This document shows positions 1 through 8,965 of a stretch of 64,000 nucleotides of DNA, piece after piece. The notes under the pieces are model-generated. The model was not told the DNA's origin and did not search any database. It worked only from the letters and a program-made list of their open reading frames with translations. The stretch spans positions 1,426,001-1,490,000 of the forward strand of contig NZ_AP014636.1 in assembly GCF_001547935.1 (NCBI RefSeq), given 5' to 3'. Every line of letters begins with the position of its first letter. The first letter of the stretch is position 1. The position numbers were made by a program, and so were the translations under genes. Source of the stretch: Vibrio tritonius. GTDB taxonomy: Bacteria > Pseudomonadota > Gammaproteobacteria > Enterobacterales > Vibrionaceae.

Positions 1-1389
1 CAAGGACGTGCCGACATTAAAGAAGCGAACCAATTCCAGATGGATGCAGCCAACGAGATGTTTGCCACTCCTACGTTTGACCGTAATGTGGGTGGGAAAT
101 GGGGCAACAAGAGCTATAAAGAAGTGTATTTGGCACTAAGCCAAGAGCATCAAACCGCTCTTGAACAACTGCTTTCCGCGTTTGATAACTATCAAAAATC
201 CAATCATACCTACGTTCAAGCCTCTAATGCATTAATTGATGATATGGTGAAAGTAGAATCGATGGCCGACGAAACCGTCGACAGCCATAAATCGATTATC
301 GATAACGTGAAATCGACCCTACAACAAACGATTATGCTTACCATCATCATCGTTGTCTCTATCGCAGTGGCCTGTTCAATTTGGCTCACACGCTCTGTGC
401 TTAAACCGATTGCTCGCGTCCAATCCAGCCTGCAAGACATCGCCGACGGTGATGGTGATTTAACCAAACGAATCGAGATCGAATCGAATGACGAATTGGG
501 CGAATTGAGTAATACCTTTAACCGTTTCATCGGCAAAATTCAGTCGCTAGTCAAACAGACTCGGCAATCTATCGACCAAGTGAGTGGCGAAATTAGTACC
601 TTCAGTCGCACTTCCGAACAAGCCAGTAATTTAATCAAGCAGCAAAACAGTGCAACAGGTCAAATGGTGAATACCATTGATGGCGTGCTTGCCAACGCAA
701 CAGATGCCGCCCAAAGCGCCCGTAGTGCAGCCGAATTGGTGAAAAGCATTGAAGGCAACACACAGCGCACCTTAGCGAGTGTGATGAGTGCGACCAAAGA
801 GGTTAATCATTTGGTTGAATTGGTTAAACACGGCACTGAGGTGATAGATTTTGTGAAAAGTGATGTCGTCAACATCGGTACTGTATTGACCGATATCAGT
901 GGCATTGCAGAACAAACCAACTTACTGGCACTCAACGCAGCAATTGAAGCAGCCCGAGCAGGTGAACAAGGGCGCGGCTTTGCGGTCGTAGCGGATGAAG
1001 TACGTAATTTGGCGAATCGAACTCAACAAAGCACTCAGGTGATCCAAGAGCGCATTCAGAAGCTGCAACAAAGCGCCGATGAAGCAGTGAGCGTCATGAA
1101 TGCCTCACAAGAAAAAGGTCAAAGTACCGCAGAGACGACCACGCAAGCGCTAGAAGCGCTCGATATGGTGGTGAGAGAAATTTCGCACATCGCATCGATG
1201 AATGTGCAGACGGCCAATGCGGTCACCGCTCAAGAGCAGGAAGCGCATAATCTATCGCAGAACGTTAATCACATTAACGATCTCTCATCGAACACCGCCA
1301 GCCAAGTCTCTGAAACCGTACAAATTACCCGCTCGATTGCGAATTTGCAGCAGCAACTGCAGCAACAAATTGCCAATTTCAAGGTATAA
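1..1389 (+). CDS. Methyl-accepting chemotaxis protein, 5' end missing
   Basis: The reading frame is open from base 1, so this is the C-terminal 462 residues of a longer chemoreceptor that begins upstream of the window. Visible in order: the end of a periplasmic sensor domain, a membrane segment (bases about 337-396, hydrophobic Ile/Val/Leu run), a HAMP domain with the typical [12 protein letters not shown] stretch, and a long coiled-coil signalling domain. Its hairpin tip (bases about 900-1010) contains [20 protein letters not shown] and [12 protein letters not shown], the contact site for CheA and CheW. The ligand cannot be told because most of the sensor domain lies outside. The gene ends at a strong hairpin, so it looks monocistronic at its 3' end. 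Confidence 0.95.
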   Translation, partial: QGRADIKEANQFQMDAANEMFATPTFDRNVGGKWGNKSYKEVYLALSQEHQTALEQLLSAFDNYQKSNHTYVQASNALIDDMVKVESMADETVDSHKSIIDNVKSTLQQTIMLTIIIVVSIAVACSIWLTRSVLKPIARVQSSLQDIADGDGDLTKRIEIESNDELGELSNTFNRFIGKIQSLVKQTRQSIDQVSGEISTFSRTSEQASNLIKQQNSATGQMVNTIDGVLANATDAAQSARSAAELVKSIEGNTQRTLASVMSATKEVNHLVELVKHGTEVIDFVKSDVVNIGTVLTDISGIAEQTNLLALNAAIEAARAGEQGRGFAVVADEVRNLANRTQQSTQVIQERIQKLQQSADEAVSVMNASQEKGQSTAETTTQALEALDMVVREISHIASMNVQTANAVTAQEQEAHNLSQNVNHINDLSSNTASQVSETVQITRSIANLQQQLQQQIANFKV

Positions 1390-1409
1390 ATCGACTCCCT
1401 CCCAAATGG

Positions 1410-1437
1410 ACAAGGGCAAGCTCATGCTTGCCCTTGT
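1410..1437. terminator. Hairpin after the chemoreceptor
   Basis: A 12-bp perfect stem (ACAAGGGCAAGC / GCTTGCCCTTGT) with a 4-nt TCAT loop lies 20 bp after the stop codon. There is no long T-run, so it may be a weak or bidirectional terminator between this gene and the convergent pentapeptide-repeat gene. Confidence 0.6.
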
Positions 1438-1516
1438 TACTTGCTCTGACTCGTTATTACTTGCGCTTAGAAATTGGCTCGTACCCTTTAATCACCGACA
1501 TCATTGGGCGTTATGG

Positions 1517-2224
1517 TTAGGCAATGCGCACCACGCTAGTTAAATTCAAAGTTCTGGCTTGATACTCATTCACATAAGCACCAACCAATTGAGTGGTAGC
1601 TTGATTCAGGTGCAGCACATCCGCTTCACGCAAGTCAGAGTATGACAGATCCCAATCCACGGCTTCGCATGCATTAACCAGTGACCCTGAGAAATTACAG
1701 TGCGACATCACCACTTGATTGACTTTAATATCACGCAGCTGGCAATCGGTTAGGTTGACACCATCGATCATAAGGTGGCTTAACTCCATACCTTGGCAAT
1801 CACATTGACGCAATGTTAATTGGCTTTGAGCTGTCGCAGTACCTGCAAATACGGCGTTAGAGAGCACCATATGAGATAGCTGACAAGACTCTAGGCGCAG
1901 GCCAACCGCCTCAACATCTCGCCACACCGCATGGCTTAAGTCACACTGCTGGAATAGAGCACCACTTAGGTTTGACTTAGAAAAATCACACGGAGTCGGC
2001 GTCGAGACAAAAACACATTCACTAAAATGCACACCGCTCAAATCAGCTTCGATGAAAGAACATTCGACAAATTCACACTGCTGAAAAGTCATTCCAGCCA
2101 AACTTTGTTGGCTAAAGTTGACCTGATGAAAGCGAATAGCCGTCAATACTCGGCCATGAGTAGCAATTAAGCGACTCACCTGCTGCACATCGGCAGCCTG
2201 ATAGTGATGAAGTATGTGTGTCAT
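1517..2224 (-). CDS. Pentapeptide-repeat protein
   Basis: About 235 residues built largely from pentapeptide repeats of the A(D/N)LXX type, for example FIEADLSGVHFSEC, CDFSKSNLSGALFQQC and CNFSGSLVNACEA, which fold as a right-handed quadrilateral beta-helix. I chose ATG 2224 (MTHILHHYQ): an AAGAGA stretch lies upstream, whereas an in-frame ATG at 2257 would add 11 residues without a good ribosome site. Such proteins include gyrase-protecting Qnr proteins, but this one does not look like Qnr in length or in its N terminus, so no target is proposed. There is no signal peptide or membrane segment, so it is presumably cytosolic. It is convergent with the preceding chemoreceptor and seems to stand alone. 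Confidence 0.85.
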   Translation of the reverse strand: MTHILHHYQAADVQQVSRLIATHGRVLTAIRFHQVNFSQQSLAGMTFQQCEFVECSFIEADLSGVHFSECVFVSTPTPCDFSKSNLSGALFQQCDLSHAVWRDVEAVGLRLESCQLSHMVLSNAVFAGTATAQSQLTLRQCDCQGMELSHLMIDGVNLTDCQLRDIKVNQVVMSHCNFSGSLVNACEAVDWDLSYSDLREADVLHLNQATTQLVGAYVNEYQARTLNLTSVVRIA

Positions 2225-2492
2225 AGTAGCGTCATTTCTCTTGGGCAATGCAAACAAGGATCTCGCTCATCGCTCTTAACTGAAACACCTCAAGGGGTGC
2301 TATCAACAGCAAGAACCTCGTTTTAAAATCAATTTGCCGTATAGAATATCCGTTGCTATCAGCTAAGTCTCTAATCGATTGAGCAAAAATGGGACTTTAT
2401 TGATCTTTTCCCACTGTTTATAAAAAAACATGGTCAGTTAAAAACAGACCTTACAGGGAAAGAAAAAACAAGCGATGATGACATTGCCCCTA

Positions 2493-2999
2493 TCACTGGA
2501 ATTCTGCGTATTGTTTGAGAAATTCTTGCTTATCGAACGGCAGCACGATCGGCTGTTTACTAAACCATTTTGTTAACGGCCTTGTATCCAGTGTATCTAA
2601 GGCTTTGCCAAGCTTTTGCTGGGGCTTAAAGCGAATAAAATCAATCCACTGCTTCAGTTCTGTGCCTGTTTTGTCATAAGCAGAATAAGCAACTAACGCT
2701 GAATTGTACTCTTTTAGCTCTTCACCATAACAGGTGCTAGTCGCCATATATTCCAAATACGATGCCGCAGCGTATTTCTGCTCTTTTGTCAGCGAAATGA
2801 ACCAATCATCTTCAATCTTGTTGAGATATCCACGGTTTTTATTGCATTGCTCAATCTTCATTTCAAGATTAATTTTCGCTTCATCTTTTTGCTGCTCTAG
2901 GTACTGTTGCCAAGATAGACTATTCGCGCTCAGGGGGGCAATGAACAGTAAAGCGCAACATATCGTTTTTATCGGGTTAAACCTTTTTTGATTCGTCAT
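2493..2999 (-). CDS. Small exported protein of unknown function
   Basis: About 168 residues. The start at 2999 (MTNQKRFNPIKT) has an AGGAA ribosome site 6 nt upstream; a longer frame to 3044 lacks one. Residues 1-26 form a signal peptide (basic start, then CCALLFIAPLSANS), so the product is probably periplasmic. The mature part is polar and helical with two cysteines that could pair. A central stretch (DDWFISLTKEQKYAAASYLE) resembles a segment of the lipoprotein at 35380-35856 (NKWFNSLEPAQQKNVVIYLY), with a downstream Cys and Leu in similar places, which suggests distant paralogy. No domain is recognised and there is no operon partner. Confidence 0.75.
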   Translation of the reverse strand: MTNQKRFNPIKTICCALLFIAPLSANSLSWQQYLEQQKDEAKINLEMKIEQCNKNRGYLNKIEDDWFISLTKEQKYAAASYLEYMATSTCYGEELKEYNSALVAYSAYDKTGTELKQWIDFIRFKPQQKLGKALDTLDTRPLTKWFSKQPIVLPFDKQEFLKQYAEFQ

Positions 3000-3135
3000 T
3001 CTTGTTCCTAACGGTATTCGAAGCACAGCGCTTCTACCACTCATTTAGGCTGTCAGTGTATGAACTATCGAATAATTGACGTCAAAACCCGCACAATTTA
3101 CTGTCATTTCAACGCAATAAATTACCACCCCCCTT

Positions 3136-3316
3136 TATACCCAAGTAACCTCAAGATACGGTTTCAGCGAATACAACTCGCCCTTTGGGAGCTCATCAAC
3201 AAGCCGATTTCTGCGCCCAATGACGTTGAAAGGGAATGACCAATCCTTCCATCATTAAGCTTGACCTGTGCTCGTTGATGAAGCTCTGAAGTTTGCATCT
3301 TGAGGTCATTTTTATA
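3136..3316 (-). repeat. Vibrio-type 266-bp inverted repeat element, copy A (internally deleted)
   Basis: Begins TATACCCAAGTAACCTCAAG and ends CTTGAGGTCATTTTTATA, the two terminal inverted repeats of the element found complete at 28809-29074, 40609-40874 and 62269-62534. It is in the same orientation as the 62269 copy. About 85 bp of the interior is missing, consistent with deletion between two short GCGA/GAGCGA repeats, and point differences are more frequent than in the other copies, so it is older. It lies between the exported-protein gene and the decarboxylase leader. Confidence 0.85.
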
Positions 3317-3599
3317 AAAAACATCTGCAAATTAGCAAAATATATAAACCATTTAATTTCAAACATTTATAGTTACAAATGCGATATTTAGTCAAGATAA
3401 TTTTGAAGTGCATCAAACAATCATATAAAAGGGATAGATTTTTTATTGCGCATTTTTTCTTCTGGTCCTAATATCACGCTGCTTCTTGATGATAGCCAAT
3501 CCGAGTACATCACAAGCTGTTTTGTGGCAAGGCGATAGAGCAACTATCCAAGAGTGACTTTGACGGCGTTTGTTTATACAACGCTTTTATTTTCGCTCC

Positions 3600-3632
3600 G
3601 CTTTTCCACACCCACAATCGCAGTGGGAAAGC
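3600..3632 (+). promoter_or_regulatory. Leader hairpin just upstream of the decarboxylase ribosome site
   Basis: Ten-pair stem GCTTTTCCAC / GTGGGAAAGC (one G-U pair) with a 13-nt loop, ending 13 nt before the AGGAG ribosome site of the decarboxylase. No T-run follows, so it is not an intrinsic terminator. The AT-rich stretch 3317-3599 before it holds no gene, only possible mini-ORFs (ATG 3497, 22 codons; GTG 3554, overlapping the decarboxylase). Polyamine-pathway genes often have regulated leaders; whether this one is regulatory is inference. Confidence 0.45.
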
Positions 3633-3656
3633 ACGCTATTTGTATAGGAGGCCGCC

Positions 3657-4838
3657 ATGGCTCATTCGGTATTGGATTTTTCCTCATTCTCTGCTCTTTC
3701 TGCAGAAGAAACTCACCTAATCGAAACTTCAGTTGCTCAATATGGCGCACCTTTATTACTGTTAGATTGTGATACTGTTCGCTCTCAATACCGCGCGCTG
3801 AAAGCAGCACTCCCAGATGTCACTTTGCATTTCGCGCTTAAACCACTGCCACACCCAGCAGTCGTTCGTGCTCTGCTAGATGAAGGTGCAAGCTTTGATT
3901 TAGCCACATCAGGTGAAGTGGATTTGGTTGCCAGCCAAGGCGTTCCGGCAGAAAACACTATCCATACTCACCCAATTAAACGTGACATTGATATCCGTGA
4001 TGCACTTGCGTACGGCTGCCAAGTTTTTGTTGTCGATAACATGAATGAACTAGAAAAATTCATTGCATATCGCGATGAAGCAGAAGTGCTGATCCGCTTA
4101 AGCTTTCGCAATGCAGAAGCCTTTGCTGATCTATCGAAAAAATTTGGTTGTTCTTCTGAAAGTGCCATCAAAATGATGACCCGTGCGCAAGAACTAGGGA
4201 TTCGTATCAAAGGCCTGTCATTTCACGTAGGCTCACAAACAACCAACCCTAATAAGTACGTAGAAGCGATTCATGCTTGTCGTGCAGTGATGGAAGAAGC
4301 GATTGAACTCGGTTTACCTGCATTGAGTACATTAGATATCGGTGGTGGTTTCCCAGTAAGTTACTGCAGCAAAGTGACTCCTATTAAGGAATTTTGCCGC
4401 CCAATTAATGCCGCTCTCGCAACGTTGCCTGAAACGATTCAAGTACTTGCTGAACCTGGACGTTTTATCGTTGCTCCGGCAGTAATGAGTGTTGCATCAG
4501 TGATGGGGCAAGCAGAACGTGACGGTGAAACTTGGTACTACCTTGACGATGGTGTTTATGGCTCATTTAGCGGTTTGATGTTCGACCATGGTGATTACCC
4601 AATCATGGCGATTAAACAAGGTGAACGCTTCCCTAGCGTATTAGCAGGACCAACTTGCGACAGTATTGACGTCGTTGCAGAGCATATCATGCTACCAAAA
4701 CTTGAAAACGGCGACCTAATCGTCACTCGAGTTATGGGTGCCTACACCAGTGCAACCGCAACTGACTTTAACTTCTTTAAACGTGCGCAAACCGTGGTGC
4801 TTAACGACATGGTTGCCGACCAACGCATGATCGGTTAA
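3657..4838 (+). CDS. PLP-dependent lysine/ornithine decarboxylase, fold type III
   Basis: A 393-residue alanine-racemase-fold decarboxylase converting ornithine to putrescine and/or lysine to cadaverine. The N-terminal TIM barrel carries the PLP lysine in HFALKPLPHP (Lys62), the SFHVGSQ motif, the glycine loop DIGGGFPVSY and AEPGRF. The C-terminal domain carries GPTCDSIDV, with Cys334 and Asp335 as the active-site pair contributed across the dimer, followed by GDLIVTRVMGAYT. This is the eukaryote-like ornithine decarboxylase family, not the large inducible fold-I SpeC/CadA type. Related Vibrio enzymes are described as accepting both lysine and ornithine; which substrate is preferred here cannot be read from the sequence. 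The start is fixed by AGGAG at 3646. A strong terminator follows, so it is a single-gene unit, with a structured leader upstream. Confidence 0.9.
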   Translation: MAHSVLDFSSFSALSAEETHLIETSVAQYGAPLLLLDCDTVRSQYRALKAALPDVTLHFALKPLPHPAVVRALLDEGASFDLATSGEVDLVASQGVPAENTIHTHPIKRDIDIRDALAYGCQVFVVDNMNELEKFIAYRDEAEVLIRLSFRNAEAFADLSKKFGCSSESAIKMMTRAQELGIRIKGLSFHVGSQTTNPNKYVEAIHACRAVMEEAIELGLPALSTLDIGGGFPVSYCSKVTPIKEFCRPINAALATLPETIQVLAEPGRFIVAPAVMSVASVMGQAERDGETWYYLDDGVYGSFSGLMFDHGDYPIMAIKQGERFPSVLAGPTCDSIDVVAEHIMLPKLENGDLIVTRVMGAYTSATATDFNFFKRAQTVVLNDMVADQRMIG

Positions 4839-4872
4839 CCGTATCAACGATTAATGTTTAAAGATGACTAAT

Positions 4873-4894
4873 AAAGGAGGCGTAAGCCTCCTTT
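4873..4894 (+). terminator. Rho-independent terminator of the decarboxylase
   Basis: Eight-pair stem AAAGGAGG / CCTCCTTT with loop CGTAAG, followed by GTTGTTTATT, 34 bp after the stop codon. Confidence 0.85.
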
Positions 4895-5030
4895 GTTGTT
4901 TATTATGTTGTTGGCAATATGTTGCGCCTTACCATGCTACTTTAGTCAAAAGGTAGCTAAGATCATTCATCACCTTTTTCATTTGACTACATTTAACATT
5001 AAGATAACAAATGGACGAGAGTAGTCGCTT

Positions 5031-5535
5031 ATGTTTATTCGCACTTGGGGTGCTTTTATTGTTCTGTGGCTGATTGCAACTGGATTTGCACTAACGCTCT
5101 TTGGCTGGCAACATGCCGCATTAGTGGCGTTAACACTCATAGTAAGCCCACTCACCCTAAGAAAGGGGGAGCAAATCAATACCGCAGAAGCGGTGAACCC
5201 CGATAGCATTATCGCCCCTTTAATCGCAGAAGAGATGAGCCGCAACGCCGTAAGTGCAGCTGAAACCTCATTTTCTGTTGACCAGCTAAAAATAAAAGCA
5301 GCAAATCAATTAACTGCGATTGAGAACATCTCGCACTCTTCCAACAATATTACCTCGACGTTAGGCATTACATCCGAATCAGCAATCACAGCTCTGAACT
5401 CCGCCCAAGAGATGCAAAAAATCAGTACGCTTGGTATGGCCGAACTGGAATCAGCAGTGCAAGACATGCGCGACATATCAACTCTAACAACCACTTCCGT
5501 AGCGCAAATAAATAACTTAGACGCGCAGATAGATC
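5031..5535 (+). pseudogene. Chemoreceptor, 5' part, interrupted by IS66-family insertion
   Basis: N-terminal 168 codons of a methyl-accepting chemotaxis protein. Two hydrophobic segments (residues about 6-26 and 28-44) are separated by only a few residues, so there is essentially no periplasmic domain. The adaptation and coiled-coil region follows, up to NNLDAQID. The frame then enters the IS66 end and stops at 5573 after 11 foreign codons. The gene continues at 9371. Removing the element and one copy of the 8-bp duplication joins GAT C to GC ATC in frame and restores a 515-residue protein, so the insertion is recent and the receptor was intact until then. Confidence 0.9.
5528..5535. repeat. 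Target-site duplication, left copy
   Basis: GATAGATC, repeated at 9363-9370 directly beside the other end of the IS66-family element. Eight bases is the duplication length typical of the IS66 family. Confidence 0.9.
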
Positions 5536-5564
5536 GTAAGCGCCCCATGAACACACGGGGCGTT

Positions 5565-5741
5565 TTAATGTGAGAAGTTCCACGGAAGAAGTGAGTCAAT
5601 GTCGGGCTCTGCTTTCGCCAGCTCTTTCATGCACTTGACCATGTAATCGTAGAGAATGAGCCCATTGGCTTTAGCCGTCTCGATGATGCTATAGAGTAAT
5701 GCGCTAGCATCAGCACCTTTTGATGTGTTGGCGAAGAGCCA
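5565..5741 (-). pseudogene. IS66 tnpC transposase, C-terminal fragment
   Basis: The last 58 residues of TnpC, from WLFANTSKGADAS through YSIIETAKANGL to LLPWNFSH and stop. The preceding residues, ending VIGRKN, are at 7176-8552. Joining AAT (7178-7176) directly to TGG (5741-5739) gives the conserved GRKNWLF sequence, so the inner insertion is exact to the base, without a visible duplication. Confidence 0.9.
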
Positions 5742-5799
5742 GATGGTATGACCTTATATACTAAGACTCACCTATGGTGCGTTTTTGGAGGTCGTCAAT

Positions 5800-6918
5800 A
5801 TGAAACCAGTTAACTATTCTGCTTATATTGGGCTGGATGTTCACAAAGATACAATTGCTGTTGCAATAGCAAGCCCCGAGAGACAGGGTGAAGTACGTTT
5901 TTATGGCAATATATCGTCAGCTAAAGATTCTGTCATTCGTTTGATGAAGAAGCTCATAAAACTCCACGAACCGATTCTTGTTTGCTATGAAGCAGGGCCA
6001 ACTGGCTACGGTCTATATCGATTATTGTTAAGTATGAATATCGATTGCATCGTTGTCGCTCCTTCTAGAATTCCCAAGCTATCAACCAACAAGATAAAAA
6101 ATGATCACCGAGATGCGGTTGCATTAGCAAGGCTGTTGAGAGCAGGAGAGTTGGTGGATATTTGGGTTCCCGATATTACGCATGAAGCAATGCGCGATCT
6201 TGTTAGGGCGAGAAGTTGTGCAAAAAAGGATACCAAAGTAGCCAAGCAACGAATTCAGAGTATTCTTCTGAGAGCAGGAAAAATATACGAGAAAAAGATG
6301 TGGACTGTTCGCCACCGAGTATGGCTGGCAAATCAGTCATTCCCGCTTCCATCCCAACAAATTGCGTACGAGCACTATCGACAAAGCCTTGAACAAATAG
6401 AAAATAGAATCACACAGCTTGACCAAGAGATTGATCGATTACTTCCAGATTGGTCGCTTAATAATCTTGTTAACCAATTACAAGCTTTGAAAGGCGTCGG
6501 TCGGACTATTGCAATTTCAGTTGTTGCTGAACTGGGAGATTTCTCTCGATTTAGTAATCCCAAGCAAATCATGGCGTTTCTGGGGTTGATTCCTGGTGAG
6601 TATTCAAGTGGAGCTACCGTCAGAAAAGCCGGAATAACTAAGGCTGGCAACGTAGAACTTAGGCGCTTGTTATATGAAGCAGCATGGAGCTATAGAACCA
6701 ATGCAAAAGTAGGTAACTGGTTAGTCACCTACCGCCCAGATAGCGTCTGCCAAGAAGCTAAGGATATTTCTTGGAAAGCACAACAACGTTTATGTTTCCG
6801 TTATAGAAGCTTGGTAGCAAAAGGCAAAAAATCGCAGGTGGCTATTACGGCTGTTGCTAGAGAGTTACTTGGATTCATGTGGGATATCGCGGTAACTACT
6901 CAAAATCAGAGAGTTTAA
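5800..6918 (+). CDS. IS110-family DEDD transposase
   Basis: A 372-residue transposase that would recombine element ends with a target chosen by a guide RNA. The N-terminal RuvC-like DEDD domain begins YIGLDVHKD and includes YEAGPTGYG (Glu) and NDHRDAVALARLL (Asp pair). The C-terminal Tnp20-type domain contains LKGVGRTIA, FLGLIPGEYSSG with the candidate serine nucleophile, and AGNVELRRLLYEAAW. I start at ATG 5800, with GGAGG 7 nt upstream; the longer TTG frame from 5785 would run through that ribosome site. No frameshift or stop interrupts the gene. It is encoded on the opposite strand to the IS66 genes it disrupts. Confidence 0.93.
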   Translation: MKPVNYSAYIGLDVHKDTIAVAIASPERQGEVRFYGNISSAKDSVIRLMKKLIKLHEPILVCYEAGPTGYGLYRLLLSMNIDCIVVAPSRIPKLSTNKIKNDHRDAVALARLLRAGELVDIWVPDITHEAMRDLVRARSCAKKDTKVAKQRIQSILLRAGKIYEKKMWTVRHRVWLANQSFPLPSQQIAYEHYRQSLEQIENRITQLDQEIDRLLPDWSLNNLVNQLQALKGVGRTIAISVVAELGDFSRFSNPKQIMAFLGLIPGEYSSGATVRKAGITKAGNVELRRLLYEAAWSYRTNAKVGNWLVTYRPDSVCQEAKDISWKAQQRLCFRYRSLVAKGKKSQVAITAVARELLGFMWDIAVTTQNQRV

Positions 6919-7163
6919 AATTTGCTTGGAAGTGAAGAAGCTCAAGGTGAGTAATCCTCGTCAAGAATTTAAGTCGACCATTAGGTTAGATACTAGCAGC
7001 CAGAAAGAGGCAAGCTCATTACGAAAACCATGTTGGGGCTAAAGATCCCCGAATAAGAGTATGTATAACCCAAGTATTTGTTGATTCACTTTCAGGCAAT
7101 TCCAACTCTGAGAATATGCCTCGTCTCACAGAGGAGAGAGAGGTTTTGTCGAAAAACTTGAAA
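6919..7163 (+). ncRNA. Putative bridge/seek guide RNA region of the IS110 element
   Basis: This 245-nt non-coding segment lies between the transposase stop codon and the right inverted repeat. IS1111-group elements are reported to encode their guide RNA in this position. The segment has local pairing potential, for example GGGGCTAAAGATCCCC at 7035-7050. A short match to the occupied target, AGCCAG at 6998-7003 versus the left junction AGCCA/G, could be part of a guide loop but is too short to prove anything. RNA ends were not determined. Confidence 0.5.
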
Positions 7164-7175
7164 AAGGTCATAAGA

Positions 7176-8552
7176 ATTTTTTCGGCCAATGACCATTGAT
7201 TTTATCGCACGTTCTGCTCGATTGTTGTCGATGGATAAGTGCCCATCATCCACATAACGCACCAACTTTGGCCATTGACCCAAGGTGTATTTAATCGCTT
7301 TACCCAGTGGGCTGGATTCGAACACTTTCTGTGTCGTGAGCCATTGATACAGGTCGTCCAATATTGGTTTGGCGTGTGTTTGTCTTTCTGACCAACGCTC
7401 TTCAGCTGACGACTGTTTTAAGCGAGCTTCAAGCGCATAGAGTTTTTGGATTTTTGCTAGCGCGATATCCACTTTCCCAGTCTTGCCTTTTCCCTGAATC
7501 TTTTTTGCCTCCATGAACTTACGGCGAGCATGAGCGAAGCAACCAACATTCGTCACTTGAGTGAGACCATCGTACGCCGCATAACCATCAGTTTGCAGGT
7601 AACCCGAGTAATCTCCCAAGAAGTCCATTGGGCACGCTCTCGCGCGACTGTTTTGATAGTCGTACAAGACGATGTTTTTCATATCCGGTAAACCAGCTTG
7701 CGGAGAGTCAGCTCCTGAGCAGTAAAGCCACATGTAACTGCGCTTCTCTTCTTGAAGAACATTCAACGGGGTTTCATCGGCATGAACCACCACTTGCTCA
7801 AGTAAGTGCGTTTTTAAGGCTTGGTACAAGGGTTGGAACTTCTCACTGACTTGGATAACCCAGCGAGCCATAGTGGTTCTTGATAAATCGATACCCGATT
7901 GCGTGAACAAGGTTTCTTGTCGATAAAGCGGCAATGCGTACTGGTATTTACCCAAGATGATATTGGCCAGCAAGCTTTCTGTGGCGAAGCTTTTCGGGAT
8001 AATGCTCTCGGGTGCTGGCTGTTGGTGAACTGGGTTAGTCTCACTGTGTTGCTCACAATGACGGCACGCGTATTTAGGACGAACGTATTCGATAACTTTG
8101 AGGACTGCAGGCGTGAACTCCAGTTTCTCGCTACGGTCTTCCCCGATTTGATGCAGAGAATGCTGGCAGCAAGGACAATTTTTATCGTGCTCATCCAGGT
8201 CAAGCACCACGGTTTCGCGAGGTAAGTCTTTCGGTAATGACTTGCGTTTACCACGGCGCTTTGTTGTGGTCGTCGTGGTCACCACTTCTTCCTCGACGTT
8301 CTCCGCTTCGCATTCCACTTCATTAAAGAAGTCGCCCTGAGCTTCGTTATACGGTTTTAACGCTTCAGAGCGTTTGGCGAACTGACGGTCAAGTGCCAGT
8401 TTGAACTGCTCAATTAAGGATTGGCGCTCTTGTTGCCACTGCGATTCTTTTTGCTGCCAAGCGGCTTGCTCAGACATCAACGCCTTCACCATCGCTTGAA
8501 GTTCCGCGATGTTTTGGCTGTCTGGATTGATGTCGGGGGTCGTCTTTTTCAT
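7176..8552 (-). pseudogene. IS66 tnpC transposase, N-terminal 459 codons
   Basis: The main part of the IS66 transposase: an N-terminal coiled coil (residues about 10-55), a Thr-rich and basic linker, a zinc-finger-like cluster (CPCCQHSL and CRHC, residues about 128-165), and the DDE catalytic region with HADETPLNV and CFAHARRKF. It then reads DNNRAERAIKSMVIGRKN, where it is cut. Beyond base 7176 the frame runs 28 codons into the IS110 element and stops at 7092. The lost 58 C-terminal residues lie at 5565-5741, so the protein is likely inactive. Confidence 0.92.
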
Positions 8553-8611
8553 GGTGGTTATTGTACTTTATACCGATAAAAAAGGCTTGGTTTATCTGAC
8601 TTTTTTTGCCA

Positions 8612-8965
8612 TTAACCCATTGTAAAACTGTCGATTTTTACCGGTTTATGGCCGATTATTGTGAAGCCAGAAAGCAGCCTGTCGAGGTCAAATTGCGTTA
8701 AGGTAAACACCGTGTTTTTCTCTTGTGTTGGCCACTTAAACTTGGCTTTTTCGAGGCGTTTATACCAGAGCGCATAACCCGTTTGGTCCCAATACAGAAC
8801 TTTGATTTTATCGCGTTGTTTATTGGTGAAGAGGAACAAAGCCCCTGAGCCCAATTCGAGGTCGGTTTCAGATTCAATCAACAGCGCCAGACCATTGATA
8901 GATTTTCTGAAATCGACAAACTCACGGTATAAATACACCACTGGCGCGGTCATCATGCGTTTCAT
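8612..8965 (-). CDS. tnpB: IS66 accessory protein TnpB
   Basis: A 117-residue protein of the IS66 Orf2 family, required for transposition in the elements where it was tested. Recognisable motifs are YREFVDFRKSINGLALLIE, LFLFTNKQRDKIKVLYWDQ and GYALWYKRLEKAKF. Its ATG overlaps the tnpA stop codon (ATGA at 8962-8965), indicating translational coupling. It appears complete. Confidence 0.93.
   Translation of the reverse strand: MKRMMTAPVVYLYREFVDFRKSINGLALLIESETDLELGSGALFLFTNKQRDKIKVLYWDQTGYALWYKRLEKAKFKWPTQEKNTVFTLTQFDLDRLLSGFTIIGHKPVKIDSFTMG

Larger units (their letters stand above)
5742..7175 (+). mobile_element. IS110-family (IS1111-group) insertion sequence
   Basis: 1434 bp inserted exactly between two codons of IS66 tnpC with no target duplication beyond at most one base. 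A 9-bp inverted repeat TATGACCTT lies at 5747-5755 and, reversed, at 7164-7172. It is 5 bp from the left end and 3 bp from the right end. Subterminal rather than terminal repeats, a DEDD transposase, a very short 5' flank and a long 3' non-coding flank are features of the IS1111 subgroup. The transposase gene appears intact, so the element may be active. Confidence 0.85.

Noticed and set aside
1517..2224. Qnr quinolone-resistance protein
   Set aside because: It is a pentapeptide-repeat protein, but the N terminus and the repeat spacing do not resemble Vibrio Qnr proteins; calling it Qnr would be unsupported.
3554..3772. 72-codon frame starting upstream of and overlapping the decarboxylase
   Set aside because: GTG start without a ribosome site, overlapping the real gene by more than 100 bp; kept only as a possible leader mini-ORF.
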